From JALZEG01 sp035942255 (GTDB lineage Bacteria > Actinomycetota > CADDZG01 > WHSQ01), in contig DASZDG010000050.1 of assembly GCA_035942255.1 (NCBI GenBank), positions 12,315-76,314 of the forward strand: 64,000 bases of DNA. Reading direction: 5' to 3'. The stretch's first letter is position 1, and the number at the start of each line of letters is the position of its first letter. This document shows positions 9,758 through 18,299 of this stretch, piece by piece. The notes below the pieces were generated by a model, which searched no databases, was not told the DNA's origin, and saw only the letters and a list, made by a program, of their open reading frames with translations. The translations under genes were made by a program, and so were the position numbers.

Positions 9758-11195
9758 CCGTCTCTCCACGTCTTCCGGCCTGCCGCAGCAGGCTACCGGG
9801 CGCCGCCGCGTCCTGGTCGTGACGGCCTGTCTGGCGTTCACCGCGCTCGCGTGCTCGGAGTCACCTCCATCGGCGCGCGACGCCACGCCGTTGTCGAAGC
9901 TGCTGGACGGGACCAGCGCGGCCCCCGAGAAGCGCGCTCGTTGCAGCGTCCCGCGGCGCGCGGCCGCGCCCGACCCGCGCCCCCTGTACGACATGGACGT
10001 CTCCATCGATCCGGCGAGCCGTTCGGTCACCGGCACCTCCGACGTCACGTTCGCGGCCGGCCGCGCCACGCGCCGGCTCGTGTTCCGGCTGTGGCCGAAC
10101 GGGCCGCGCCTGGCCGAGGAGGGAGCGAGCCTCGACGTCTCGGAGGCGACGCTCGCGGAGGGAGACGCAACCGTCACGCAGCCGGACCCGACGACGCTCG
10201 TCTACGAGCTCGCGGAGCCGCTCGCGGCCGGGGACGCGGTCACCGCGCGGATGCGCTGGCGTCTGGAGCTCCCGGGCGGGCTACTCGACCGGATCTCGCA
10301 GAACGGGACGTCGGTCCGCCTCGGCTCTTTCTTCCCCATCCTGTCGTGGGAGGGCGAGCGCGGCTGGGCGACCGACGCGCCCACCACGACGCTGGCGGAA
10401 TCCTCGACCAGCCCCACGGCCGACTTCGACGTGGCGATCACGGCACCGCCGGACCTCGACCTGATCGCCACGGGGGCCGAGACGTCGCCCGGCCGGTGGG
10501 AGGCACGGGCGGTCCGGGACTTCGCGATCGCGACCGGCGACTTCGAGATCGTCCGGAGAGCCGTCGACGCGCCCCGTCCGGTGGACGTGACCGTCGGCGT
10601 CGCCGCCGGGCTCGATGCGGAGCCGCGGGTGTTCGCGACGGCGATCGAGCGAGCGCTGCGCGACGTGTCGCGCCGGTACGGGGCGTACCCGTGGGACACG
10701 TTCTCGATGGCGATCATGCCCGACCTGGGCTCTGCGGGGATCGAGTACCCGACGATGATCTTCCAGGGAGAGAACAGCCTGCGGAACGCGACGACGCACG
10801 AGGTCGCGCACTCGTGGTTCTACGCGCTCGTCGGGAACAACCAGGCGCGCGACCCCTGGCTCGATGAGGGCATCACGTCCTGGGCACAGGGCCGCAGCGA
10901 CGGGATCATGGGCTTCTTCCGCGACTACGAGATCGCGGGGGACGCGCAGGGCCGTCTCGGCGAGCCGATGAGCTACTGGGACGGGCACGAGGACAGCTAC
11001 TACGGCGGCGTCTACGTGCAGGGCGTGAAGGCGCTCGACGCGCTCGGGAGTGCCCGCGGGGTCGACTGCGCCCTCAAGCGCTACGTCGCGGAGAACGCGT
11101 ACGGCGTTGCGACCACGGGGGACCTGCTCGACGCGCTGGAGCCGGACTTCCCCCGCGCCGCGCGCGTGCTGCGGCGCTTCGGCGCTCGCACCTAG
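9747..11195 (+). CDS. M1-family zinc metallopeptidase, lipoprotein
   Basis: A 482-residue predicted exported aminopeptidase-like protein. From ATG 9747 the N-terminus has Arg residues, a hydrophobic core and the lipobox-like F-T-A-L-A-C, so Cys 35 is a likely lipidation site. The zinc site HEVAH (351-355) with Glu 374, 19 residues after the second His, fits M1 (gluzincin) spacing. GSAGIEYPT takes the place of the usual GAMEN motif. The start lies inside the first codons of the divergent ABC-F gene, so the two start regions overlap by 11 bases. The stop overlaps that of the convergent HNH-like gene. Confidence 0.88.
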   Translation: MLPIRLSTSSGLPQQATGRRRVLVVTACLAFTALACSESPPSARDATPLSKLLDGTSAAPEKRARCSVPRRAAAPDPRPLYDMDVSIDPASRSVTGTSDVTFAAGRATRRLVFRLWPNGPRLAEEGASLDVSEATLAEGDATVTQPDPTTLVYELAEPLAAGDAVTARMRWRLELPGGLLDRISQNGTSVRLGSFFPILSWEGERGWATDAPTTTLAESSTSPTADFDVAITAPPDLDLIATGAETSPGRWEARAVRDFAIATGDFEIVRRAVDAPRPVDVTVGVAAGLDAEPRVFATAIERALRDVSRRYGAYPWDTFSMAIMPDLGSAGIEYPTMIFQGENSLRNATTHEVAHSWFYALVGNNQARDPWLDEGITSWAQGRSDGIMGFFRDYEIAGDAQGRLGEPMSYWDGHEDSYYGGVYVQGVKALDALGSARGVDCALKRYVAENAYGVATTGDLLDALEPDFPRAARVLRRFGART

Positions 11196-11533
11196 AGCGC
11201 GCGCATCCGCAGGTACTCGAGGACGCGGCGGGAGTTGCGGGGGCTCAAGGCGCGCCCGACGGCGATGCGCTCGCGCCTCGTCTTGGAGACGATCAGGCTG
11301 AGGAACGCGGGGTCGACGACCGAGTACCCGCGCCGCTGCTCGTCGCACGGGTCGCACAGCACGACGAGGTTCGAGAGCTCGTCGTCGGCCACGGTGGGGG
11401 CGAACGTGCGGGCGCGGCCCCCGGAGCTCCCGCAGGACATGCACTTGTGCCCTACGGCGCCCTCGTAGAGAGCCCGCAGCTCCTGCACTCGCGCCTCCGC
11501 GCGCGCGGTTCGCCTGTCACGGTCCTCGGACAT
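11192..11533 (-). CDS. Small HNH-like/zinc-finger protein
   Basis: 113 residues. A charged helical N-terminus is followed by CMSCG (about 31-35) and, after some 30 residues, LSNLVVLCDPCDEQRRG. That is the layout of a treble-clef HNH-type domain: two CxxC pairs with an N before a hydrophobic strand. The usual catalytic His pair is not evident, so nuclease activity is doubtful. The C-terminal 40 residues are basic and could bind DNA or RNA. It is convergent with the M1 peptidase. Confidence 0.65.
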   Translation of the reverse strand: MSEDRDRRTARAEARVQELRALYEGAVGHKCMSCGSSGGRARTFAPTVADDELSNLVVLCDPCDEQRRGYSVVDPAFLSLIVSKTRRERIAVGRALSPRNSRRVLEYLRMRAL

Positions 11534-11663
11534 GGATGCTCCCCGGTTGCTTGCTCCCCCGAGCCTGTTCCCCTACAACAACGTCGGAGGAGGGCCGAAG
11601 GTCGCGCCGCGCGGCGGCAGTCCTTTGCCGGATTGGGGTCCTGTGTTAGCGTCCGTAGCTCAG

Positions 11664-11702
11664 TCGGGGGTAGTGATTGGCAAGGTCGCTTTGTGCCCCC
11701 GA
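11664..11702 (+). promoter_or_regulatory. Leader hairpin of the cold-shock mRNA
   Basis: Seven complementary bases (TCGGGGG at 11664-11670 with CCCCCGA at 11696-11702) enclose a 25-base loop. The stem ends nine bases before the AAGGAG of the cold-shock gene. Cold-shock mRNAs often have structured leaders whose fold changes with temperature, so a regulatory role is a reasonable inference. A weak promoter-like TTGCCG lies about 40 bases upstream. Confidence 0.45.
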
Positions 11703-11722
11703 AGGCAGAAAAGGAGTGTGGA

Positions 11723-11923
11723 GTGGCACAGGGCACCGTGAAGTGGTTCAGCAACGAGAAGGGCTTCGGCTTCATCTCGCAGCCGGACGGGGAGGACGTG
11801 TTCGTTCACTTCTCCGCCATCCAGGCCGAGGGCTACAAGTCCCTCGAGGAGGGCCAGGCCGTCGAGTTCGAGGTGACGCAGGGCGCGAAGGGCAAGCAGG
11901 CGGCGAACGTACGCCCGGTCTAA
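11723..11923 (+). CDS. Cold-shock protein (CspA family)
   Basis: 66 residues forming a single cold-shock domain. GTVKWFSNEKGFGFI contains RNP1 and DVFVHFSAI contains RNP2, so it should bind single-stranded RNA and DNA as a chaperone of mRNA structure. The start is GTG 11723, set by AAGGAG with a six-base spacing. The gene is a single unit with a structured leader and a strong terminator just behind it. Confidence 0.96.
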   Translation: MAQGTVKWFSNEKGFGFISQPDGEDVFVHFSAIQAEGYKSLEEGQAVEFEVTQGAKGKQAANVRPV

Positions 11924-11943
11924 AACCAGCTATCAAATAGAGA

Positions 11944-11973
11944 ACGGCCCCCGGATCCCGGGGGCCGTTTTCT
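11944..11973 (+). terminator. Rho-independent terminator of the cold-shock gene
   Basis: A perfect 11-bp stem (11944-11954 with 11958-11968), a three-base loop and a following TTTT tract form a textbook intrinsic terminator, 20 bases after the stop codon. Confidence 0.92.
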
Positions 11974-12069
11974 GTTGCGCCCGGCCAAAACCGCCGAACG
12001 CGCGTTCTCGCCCGGTACCGTGACCGCAGGATTCGTGGCGACGGGGGCCGCGGGAACGGGAGGAGTGTC

Positions 12070-13731
12070 GTGACGCCGTTCGACGGCGGGGGGACCGGGT
12101 CCGCGCCGGCCGCCGCGTCACCGGTTCCGGCACGCCGCGCCTCGTCGCGCGAGCGGGACCCGCGCCGCCGGCTCGGCGCCTTCTACACCCCACAGATCGC
12201 AGCCCAGGTCATGACCGACTGGGTGCTGCGGTCGCCTTCGGACCGGATCCTCGAGCCGAGCTTCGGCGACGGCTCGTTCCTGCAGGTCGTAGCGGAGACC
12301 GCGGCCGCGCGCGGCTGGAGCGACGTCGACGTCGTCGGGGTGGAGGTGGACGAGCGGCCGCATGCCGAAGCGATAGCGCGGGGGCTGATCGCGCCGGGGG
12401 CCGCGCTCCGCGGCGACTTCCTGGAGGTCGACCCCTTTCCGGTCGACGCCGTCCTCGGCAACCCCCCGTTCGTCAGGCTCCGGCACCTCCCTCCCCGCCA
12501 GCGCGCACGTGCGCTCGGGCTCGCGAGAGACGTGCTCGGCGTCCGCATGCAGTCGAGCGGGAGCCTGTGGATGCCGTTCGTCCTGCACGCGACGCGGTTC
12601 CTCCGCCCCGGCGGCCGCCTCGCGCTCGTCCTCCCCTTCGAGCTCACGTACGTGCGCTACGCGCGTCCCCTGTGGGAGTACCTCGGCGCGACCTTCGGTC
12701 GGCTCAGCGTCCTGCGCGCTCGCGACCGCCTGTTCCCGGACATCCTCCAGGAGGCGGTCGTGCTGCTGGCGGACGGGAAGGGACGCACCACCTCGGCAGT
12801 CGAGCTCCGCGCGTTCGAGACCGTCGCCGACCTCGGTGAGGACGATCCCGCCGCGACGGCTTCGTTGTCGCTGCAGCGCGTGGTGGCCGGCGAGCGCGCG
12901 TTCCTCGAGGGCCTGCTGCCGCCGCCGCTGCAAGACTTGTTGCGCGACAAGCTGCACGATCTGACACGGCCGGCCGACGCCTTCGTCGACTTCCGGATCG
13001 GCTACGTCGCCGCGGACAAGTCGTTCTTCCATCCCGACGCCGCGGCGATCGCCGCGTACGGCCTCGACGGCGCGAGCCTGGTGCCCGCGGTGACGTCGAC
13101 GCGCAAGCTCAACGGCGCCGGCCTCCATACGTCCGGCCTCACCCGCGACCGGCACGAGCTCCTGTTCCTGCCGCGCTCCCCCCGCGACCTCACGCCGGCC
13201 GAAGCCGCGTACGTCGTCACCGGCGAGCAACGCGGTGTCCACCGGCGGTACAAGTGCCGCGTCCGCGAGCCGTGGTTCCTGGTGCCGCAGGTCGAGTTCC
13301 CGGACCTGATCCTCTCGGTGTTCTGCGAGCTCCCGCTCCTGATGCTGAACGACGGGGGCTTCGCGGCGTCGAACAGCCTCCTCTGCGCCTACGTCCGGGA
13401 CGGCTACGACCGCCGCGCGTTCGCGGCGTCGTGGTACACGAGCCTGACCGCCCTCCAGTGCGAGCTGCAGGTGCACTCGCTCGGCGGCGGCGTCCTCGTG
13501 CTGGTCCCGCGCGAGGCGCGCGCCGTCCGGATGGTCCCGCCCGTCGCGGCGCCCCCGGGTCATCTGAGGCTGCTGGACTCGCTCCTGCGCGACCGGCGGT
13601 TCGAAGACGCGTACCGCGCGGGAGACGACGCGGTGCTGCGGAAGGCATACCGCCTCACCGGCGGCGAGATCGCGCTTATCGAAGAGGGGGCCGCGACGCT
13701 TCACCACTGGCGCTCGGGCCGTCCCGTCTAG
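12070..13731 (+). CDS. N6-adenine DNA methyltransferase-like protein (orphan)
   Basis: 553 residues. GAFYTP near residue 36, a SAM-binding region EPSFGDGSF and the catalytic motif GNPPF (about 136-140) identify a gamma-type N6-adenine methylase like those of type I/IIG restriction enzymes and Eco57I-like proteins. The C-terminal 300 residues look like a target-recognition part. There is no nuclease motif I can see and no restriction gene next to it, so it may be a solitary methylase or half of a lost system. The start GTG 12070 has GGGAGGAG four bases upstream. Confidence 0.85.
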   Translation: MTPFDGGGTGSAPAAASPVPARRASSRERDPRRRLGAFYTPQIAAQVMTDWVLRSPSDRILEPSFGDGSFLQVVAETAAARGWSDVDVVGVEVDERPHAEAIARGLIAPGAALRGDFLEVDPFPVDAVLGNPPFVRLRHLPPRQRARALGLARDVLGVRMQSSGSLWMPFVLHATRFLRPGGRLALVLPFELTYVRYARPLWEYLGATFGRLSVLRARDRLFPDILQEAVVLLADGKGRTTSAVELRAFETVADLGEDDPAATASLSLQRVVAGERAFLEGLLPPPLQDLLRDKLHDLTRPADAFVDFRIGYVAADKSFFHPDAAAIAAYGLDGASLVPAVTSTRKLNGAGLHTSGLTRDRHELLFLPRSPRDLTPAEAAYVVTGEQRGVHRRYKCRVREPWFLVPQVEFPDLILSVFCELPLLMLNDGGFAASNSLLCAYVRDGYDRRAFAASWYTSLTALQCELQVHSLGGGVLVLVPREARAVRMVPPVAAPPGHLRLLDSLLRDRRFEDAYRAGDDAVLRKAYRLTGGEIALIEEGAATLHHWRSGRPV

Positions 13732-13801
13732 CAAGGCGCGTCGGGCGGCACACCCCGGGTACGCTGGCCGCACACGTCCACCTAAGAACGGGAGCACCCA
13801 C

Positions 13802-14176
13802 ATGCGAAGGTCCCTTGCAGTCTCCGCGCTCGCGGCCGCGGTCCTGCTCTCTCCCCTGCCGGCCGAGGCGGGGCACCGTCCCCAGGAGCACTGCAGCGAG
13901 TCGGGCGACGTCTGCCAGTCGGTGCGGCGGACCGACGGCGTGCGCAAGCTCAAGATCGTGCTCGCCGAGAAGTACTTCAACCGCTACAAGCTGTGCGTGA
14001 AGGCACCCGACGACTCGAGAACGTGCAAGCGCTTCCGCATCCAGGAGCAGGGAGAGCAGTTCGGCGACTCGGTCCGGTGGCGCAAGCACTTCCCGGACGC
14101 AGGTGAGGGGGCCTACTCGGTGACGTGGAAGAGCGGCGGGGCCCGCGTCGGTGCGCGCCTCGGCTTCCACATCTGA
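13802..14176 (+). CDS. Small secreted protein, unknown function
   Basis: 124 residues with a clear signal peptide (MRRSLAVSALAAAVLLSP, cleavage near AEAG). The mature domain is charged and has four Cys (two close pairs), with a beta-rich look. GGGAG lies about eight bases before ATG 13802. The next gene follows directly and may be cotranscribed. I do not recognise a family. Confidence 0.72.
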   Translation: MRRSLAVSALAAAVLLSPLPAEAGHRPQEHCSESGDVCQSVRRTDGVRKLKIVLAEKYFNRYKLCVKAPDDSRTCKRFRIQEQGEQFGDSVRWRKHFPDAGEGAYSVTWKSGGARVGARLGFHI

Positions 14177-14201
14177 CGCGCCCCGGCGTTCTGCTGAGCG
14201 T

Positions 14202-14588
14202 GTGACCCCGAACAAGGAGGCCGTGACGCGGTACGTCGACGGGTTCCGGCGCGGAGACCGCGGTGCGATCCTCGCCTGCCTCGCCGAGGACGTGACGTGG
14301 GAGATCCCCGGACACGTCTCGCGCCGGGGAAAGGCCGAGTTCGACCGCGAGATCGAGAACGAGGGCTTCACCGGCCATCCGGAGATAGAGATCGAGCGGC
14401 TGGTCGAAGAGGGCGACGTCGTCGTGGCCGAAGGTTCGGTGAGGCACACCCGAGTGGTCGGGGCCCCGCTCCACGCGCGCTTCTGCGACGTCTTCCACAT
14501 GGAGCAGGGGCTCATCAAGCGGTTGACTTCGTACCTGGTGCAGATGCCGGCCGGGAGCGCTGAAGTGACCGCCGCGGCCGGGGGGTGA
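14202..14588 (+). CDS. SnoaL-like/NTF2-fold protein
   Basis: About 128 residues. The pattern of a helix with RYVDGFRRGD, then EDVTWEIPGH, RRGKAEFDREIE and a run of strands ending in FCDVFHMEQGLIKRL is typical of SnoaL-like NTF2-fold proteins (polyketide cyclases, limonene epoxide hydrolase relatives and many of unknown role). Substrate unknown. The start is uncertain: GTG 14202 fits the domain edge, while a GTG at 14151 would overlap the upstream gene. Confidence 0.8.
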   Translation: MTPNKEAVTRYVDGFRRGDRGAILACLAEDVTWEIPGHVSRRGKAEFDREIENEGFTGHPEIEIERLVEEGDVVVAEGSVRHTRVVGAPLHARFCDVFHMEQGLIKRLTSYLVQMPAGSAEVTAAAGG

Positions 14589-14595
14589 CCGCGCG

Positions 14596-16131
14596 GTGGT
14601 GAGCGGCACCGGCGAGGGCTCGTGGGCCACGGGGGGCGTGCCGGCGACGCGGGCGTTCGTCGTGCGCGTCGCCTCGCAGGCGATCGGCGCCAACGTCCTC
14701 GGCGCGATCGTCGTCTACCTGTTCCTGTCGCTGATCTCGCCCTCGGCGTCCACGACCGAGGAGAGCATCGCGCTCGAGCTGGCGACGTTCGGCGCGTACG
14801 TCATCGGCGGCACGTTCGCGGCACTCCGCATCGGCCACCGGACGTTCGAGCCGGTGGCGCGCTGGCTGGACGAGGAGCGTCCTCCGACGGAGGAGGAGCT
14901 CGAGCAGACGCTCGACCAGCCCCGGCGCCAGGCCGCCTGGGTGCTGCTGTTCTGGATCGGAGGCGCCGCGCTGTTCGCCGCGATCCACATCATCCCGGGG
15001 AACCCCGTCCACCACGATCCGCGCTACGGCGTCCTGATCGGCGCGATCGGCATCCTCGGGGGCCTCGCGGCAACGATGCTCACGTATCTCCTCGTGGACC
15101 AGAGCCTGAGGCCGGTGTTCGCGCTGGCGCTCGCGCGCACGACGCCGTTGCGCCCACACACGCTCGGAGTGAAGCAACGGATCCTCGCGTCGTGGGCGCT
15201 CGGCTCGGCCGTCGTGTTCGTCGCGATCGCGTTGACCCCGCTCGGCTCCCCGCGCCTCGAGCTCGCGCTCTGGTTCCTCGCGCCTGTCGGCTTGATCGGC
15301 GGCGGGCTGATCATCTGGGTCGCGGCGAAGTCGGTCGCGGCCCCCGTCGTGGCGCTGCGCGGCGCGCTCGCGCGGATCGAGGACGGCGACTTCGGCGCGC
15401 GTGTGGAGGTCGACGACGGCAGCGAGGTGGGGTTGCTGCAGGCGGGGTTCAACCGGATGGCCGCCGGCCTGGCCGAGAGGGAGCGCCTGCGCGAGGTCTT
15501 CGGGACGTACGTCGACCGCGAGATCGCGGAGCACATCCTGCGCGAGGGCACGTCGCTCGAGGGAGAGGAGGTCGAGGTCACGATCATGTTCCTCGACATC
15601 CGCGACTTCACCGGGTTCGCGGAGCGCTCCCCCGCCCGTGACGTCGTGGCGGCCATCAACCGTCTGTTCGAGCGCGTGGTGCCGGTCGTGCACGACCACA
15701 AGGGCCACGTCGACAAGTTCGTAGGTGACGGAGTGCTCGCGGTCTTCGGGGCGCCCCGCCGGCAGCCGGACCACGCGGACCTCGCGCTGGCCGCGGCGCT
15801 GGAGATCCAGAGGGCGGTCCGCGAGGACCTCGGCGGCGAGCTCTCGGTGGGGATCGGCCTGAACTCGGGGACGGTGGTGGCGGGGAACGTCGGGGGCGGG
15901 GGCCGGTTCGAGTTCAGCGTGATCGGCGACGCGGTGAACGTCGCGGCGCGGATCGAGGCGGCCACGCGGACTACCGGCGACACGATCCTCCTCTCGGAGC
16001 GCACGAAGGAGCTGCTGAAGGACGCGCCCCCGCTGGCCGAGCGGACCGACGTAGCCCTGAAGGGCAAACGCGAGCGGGTGTGCCTGTACGCGGTGGGGGG
16101 GCCGAGCGTCGACGGAGACCGCACTTTCTAA
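14596..16131 (+). CDS. Class III adenylate cyclase with membrane and HAMP domains
   Basis: 511 residues from GTG 14596, eight bases after the preceding stop. Six hydrophobic segments in the first 250 residues form the membrane part. A HAMP-like region follows (ARIEDGDFGARVEVDD), then a class III cyclase domain from about residue 330. Metal-binding Asp residues are present in FLDIRDFTG and GDGVLAVFG, the base-specifying Lys precedes the latter (DKFVGDG), and the transition-state N and R are in GDAVNVAARIE. All catalytic positions look intact, so it should make cAMP in response to a membrane or HAMP signal. It resembles the mycobacterial Rv1318c group. Confidence 0.93.
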   Translation: MVSGTGEGSWATGGVPATRAFVVRVASQAIGANVLGAIVVYLFLSLISPSASTTEESIALELATFGAYVIGGTFAALRIGHRTFEPVARWLDEERPPTEEELEQTLDQPRRQAAWVLLFWIGGAALFAAIHIIPGNPVHHDPRYGVLIGAIGILGGLAATMLTYLLVDQSLRPVFALALARTTPLRPHTLGVKQRILASWALGSAVVFVAIALTPLGSPRLELALWFLAPVGLIGGGLIIWVAAKSVAAPVVALRGALARIEDGDFGARVEVDDGSEVGLLQAGFNRMAAGLAERERLREVFGTYVDREIAEHILREGTSLEGEEVEVTIMFLDIRDFTGFAERSPARDVVAAINRLFERVVPVVHDHKGHVDKFVGDGVLAVFGAPRRQPDHADLALAAALEIQRAVREDLGGELSVGIGLNSGTVVAGNVGGGGRFEFSVIGDAVNVAARIEAATRTTGDTILLSERTKELLKDAPPLAERTDVALKGKRERVCLYAVGGPSVDGDRTF

Positions 16132-16210
16132 GGCCGGGAGCCACGCCGCCGACAAGCACACCGGATGGCTGCACGCCGGGTGCGGGCCGCGGAAGAAAGA
16201 GGTCTGGCAG

Positions 16211-17155
16211 ATGCAGGTCCGTGAGGCGCGTGAACGTTACGTCCGCTGGCTCTGCGCTACGAGAGACCTCTCGCCCCACACCATCAGGGCCTACCGCGGT
16301 GACATCAACGCACTCGAGCGTCATCTCGGAGCCCGGGCGCTCGTGACCTCCATCGACCGCGACCTGCTTCTGGGCTTCATCGAGGATCAGCGCGCCGCCG
16401 GCCTCTCGGCGACCTCGATAAGGCGCCGGGCCGCGGGGCTCCGCGGCTTCTGCAGATGGCTCCAGTCGAGCGAGCTGCTGGAGACGGACCCGTGGGCGGG
16501 GGCCGAGGTCTGCGTGGGCCGCGCCCGGAAGCTGCCCCGCCTGGTTCCCGGACACGAGCTCGCCCGGCTCTTCGGATCGCTTCGCCGCGCCGCCGGGCTC
16601 GGCGACAACGGGAGCATGAGCGGGCTCCGGCGCCCGCACGAGACGACGACGCTGCTCGCGGTCGCCTTGATGGTGGCGACCGGTGTCAGAGTGGGCGAGG
16701 TCGTGAGCATCACGTGCTCGGACGTCGATCTTCGGGACGGAACGGTGAGGATCGTCGGCAAAGGCCGGCGCGAGCGGCAGGTCTTCCTCACGAACGATTG
16801 GATCGTCGCTCTTGCCGAGAGCTACATGAAGACGCGGTTAGAGCTCGGCATCGGCCACGCGTTCCTCTTGTTCAACTCGCTCGGGAACCCGCTCTCCCCC
16901 GCGGCGATGCGAAGAAGGCTGGTGAAGGCTGCGCTCGCTGCCGCCGTGGACGCCCGCGTCACGCCGCACATGCTGCGGCACACCGCGGCCACGCAACTGA
17001 TCGAGGCGGGGGTCGACATCAGATACATCCAGCGCCTGCTGGGACACGCAAGCCTGAGCACGACCGAGGTGTACACGCACGTCTCGAACACGGCGCTACG
17101 GGACATGGTCTCGCACGCAGACGTAGTAGGGAGGCTGCTCAAGCGCGATAACTAG
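16211..17155 (+). CDS. Tyrosine recombinase, probable DNA invertase of the adjoining segment
   Basis: 314 residues, XerC/D-like. A SAM-like N-terminal core-binding domain (1-105) is followed by a catalytic domain with every active-site residue: Arg 160, Lys 184, His 253, Arg 256, His 279 and Tyr 288. A purine-rich ribosome site (GAAAGAGG) lies about nine bases before ATG 16211. The last two sense codons and the TAG stop lie inside the 18-bp repeat at 17147-17164, so inversion between the two repeats would leave this protein unchanged. The glycosyltransferase starts 13 bases after the stop. Position and orientation suggest it acts on the flanking inverted repeats and is not a chromosome-dimer XerC/D; this is an inference. 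Confidence 0.93.
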   Translation: MQVREARERYVRWLCATRDLSPHTIRAYRGDINALERHLGARALVTSIDRDLLLGFIEDQRAAGLSATSIRRRAAGLRGFCRWLQSSELLETDPWAGAEVCVGRARKLPRLVPGHELARLFGSLRRAAGLGDNGSMSGLRRPHETTTLLAVALMVATGVRVGEVVSITCSDVDLRDGTVRIVGKGRRERQVFLTNDWIVALAESYMKTRLELGIGHAFLLFNSLGNPLSPAAMRRRLVKAALAAAVDARVTPHMLRHTAATQLIEAGVDIRYIQRLLGHASLSTTEVYTHVSNTALRDMVSHADVVGRLLKRDN

Positions 17156-17164
17156 GAATTATCG
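17147..17164. repeat. Left inverted repeat / candidate recombination site
   Basis: GATAACTAGGAATTATCG, an exact 18-base match to the reverse complement of 21938-21955. It has the form of a tyrosine-recombinase core site: arms GCGATAA and TTATCGC (17145-17165, one base beyond the repeat on one side and two on the other) around a 7-bp asymmetric core CTAGGAA. The recombinase stop codon TAG (17153-17155) is inside the core, and AGGA in the core is an SD-like sequence for the gene that follows. Confidence 0.85.
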
Positions 17165-17168
17165 CCCC

Positions 17169-18299
17169 ATGCCCCGCGTCAGCGTCATCGTGCCCGTGTT
17201 CAACGGCATCCGTTACCTCCCGGAGTTCTTCGAGTCGCTTGCAGCCGCGCTGCCCGAAGACTCGGAGGTCATCCTCGTCGACGACGCTTCGACCGAGGCC
17301 GTCTACGACACGTTCCCGGAGCGATTGGGAGGCGCTCCCGTCGTCCGGCTCAGGAACGAAAGGAACCTCGGGTGCGCGGCGGCAAAGAACCGCGGCTTCC
17401 AGGTCGCGACCGGGGACGTCCTGATCCACCTGAACAGCGACCTCGTCCTCGACTCACGTTGTCTCACCGCAATGGTCGACGTGATCGCACGCAGGGACGA
17501 CGTCGGGATAGTCGGCTCGAAGTTGGTGTTCCCGACGACCGGGCTCGTGCAGCACGTCGGCATGACCTTCGGCAACCACACGACGCACCACGTCTACTTC
17601 GAGCTGCCGGCGGACCACCCTCTCAGCAACAAGTCCCGAGACGTTCAGATCACGACGGGAGCGACCGTAGCGATGAGCCGCCGGGTCCTGGGGCGGATAG
17701 GCCTCCTGGGCGAGAGCTACTTCAACCACTCCGACGACACCGACCACTGCCTCCGCGCCGTACGGGAGGGATATCGGAACGTCGTCGCGGCCGAGTCCGT
17801 CGCCTACCACTGGGAGAGCGTGTCGGGGCCGACGAGGTTCGCGCGCATCCGGCAGTCCGAGGCGCTCTTCTGGGCGACGTGGGGGTCGCACTTCGCCGTC
17901 GACCTGGACCGCTTCGTCGACGAGGCGCTGGACCACCTAGTGGATGCGATCCCGGGGATCGAGACGACCCCGTTCGAGATCCTGAACCTGTCTAGGGGGG
18001 CCGACGACGCGATCGTCCTCGACTGCCTTTCCCGCCGGTGGCCGAGCTCGCGGCAGCGAGTCCGCCATTACCGTCAGATGAACAACGCGTCGGACCGCCT
18101 GTGGCTCCCGATCCTGCTCCCTCACTGGATCGCCAGAGAACCGGCGCCGTTCATCTATCTCGTCGACCACTACCGCGAGCTGGAGGAGAACGCTCGCTGG
18201 TTCGAGATGCGCCGCGCCACCGTCGAGCACGAGCTGGTCGTCGATCTCACGGGAGTTGCGCTCCTGACGTCCGACGTAGTCCCGGAACGGGGTCAATAG
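17169..18299 (+). CDS. Family 2 glycosyltransferase
   Basis: 376 residues. The GT-A nucleotide-sugar fold is evident: VSVIVPVFNG at the start, VILVDDASTE, NLGCAAAKNRG, then HLNSDLVLD as the metal-binding DXD-type motif, and DDTDHCLR with a W-E-S segment in the acceptor half. This is typical of rhamnosyl- and related transferases acting on surface glycans. The C-terminal 130 residues are helical and of unknown role. The gene starts 4 bases inside the left inverted repeat and 13 bases after the recombinase stop, so in the present orientation it would be read with the recombinase. The stop overlaps that of the STAND gene by seven bases. Confidence 0.9.
   Translation: MPRVSVIVPVFNGIRYLPEFFESLAAALPEDSEVILVDDASTEAVYDTFPERLGGAPVVRLRNERNLGCAAAKNRGFQVATGDVLIHLNSDLVLDSRCLTAMVDVIARRDDVGIVGSKLVFPTTGLVQHVGMTFGNHTTHHVYFELPADHPLSNKSRDVQITTGATVAMSRRVLGRIGLLGESYFNHSDDTDHCLRAVREGYRNVVAAESVAYHWESVSGPTRFARIRQSEALFWATWGSHFAVDLDRFVDEALDHLVDAIPGIETTPFEILNLSRGADDAIVLDCLSRRWPSSRQRVRHYRQMNNASDRLWLPILLPHWIAREPAPFIYLVDHYRELEENARWFEMRRATVEHELVVDLTGVALLTSDVVPERGQ

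Noticed and set aside
9758..10177. Extension of the ABC-F gene upstream by 140 residues
   Set aside because: The extra part is antisense to the M1 peptidase and lacks ABC-F features. ATG 9757 has a good ribosome site.
11648..11700. tRNA-like start (CCGTAGCTCAGTCGGG) upstream of the cold-shock gene
   Set aside because: There is no T arm or matching acceptor strand; the bases instead form the leader hairpin.
16211..17155. This tyrosine recombinase as the integrase of the tRNA-Val island
   Set aside because: It lies 15 kb away, and its neighbouring repeats (CTAGGAA core) share nothing with the island's attachment repeat.
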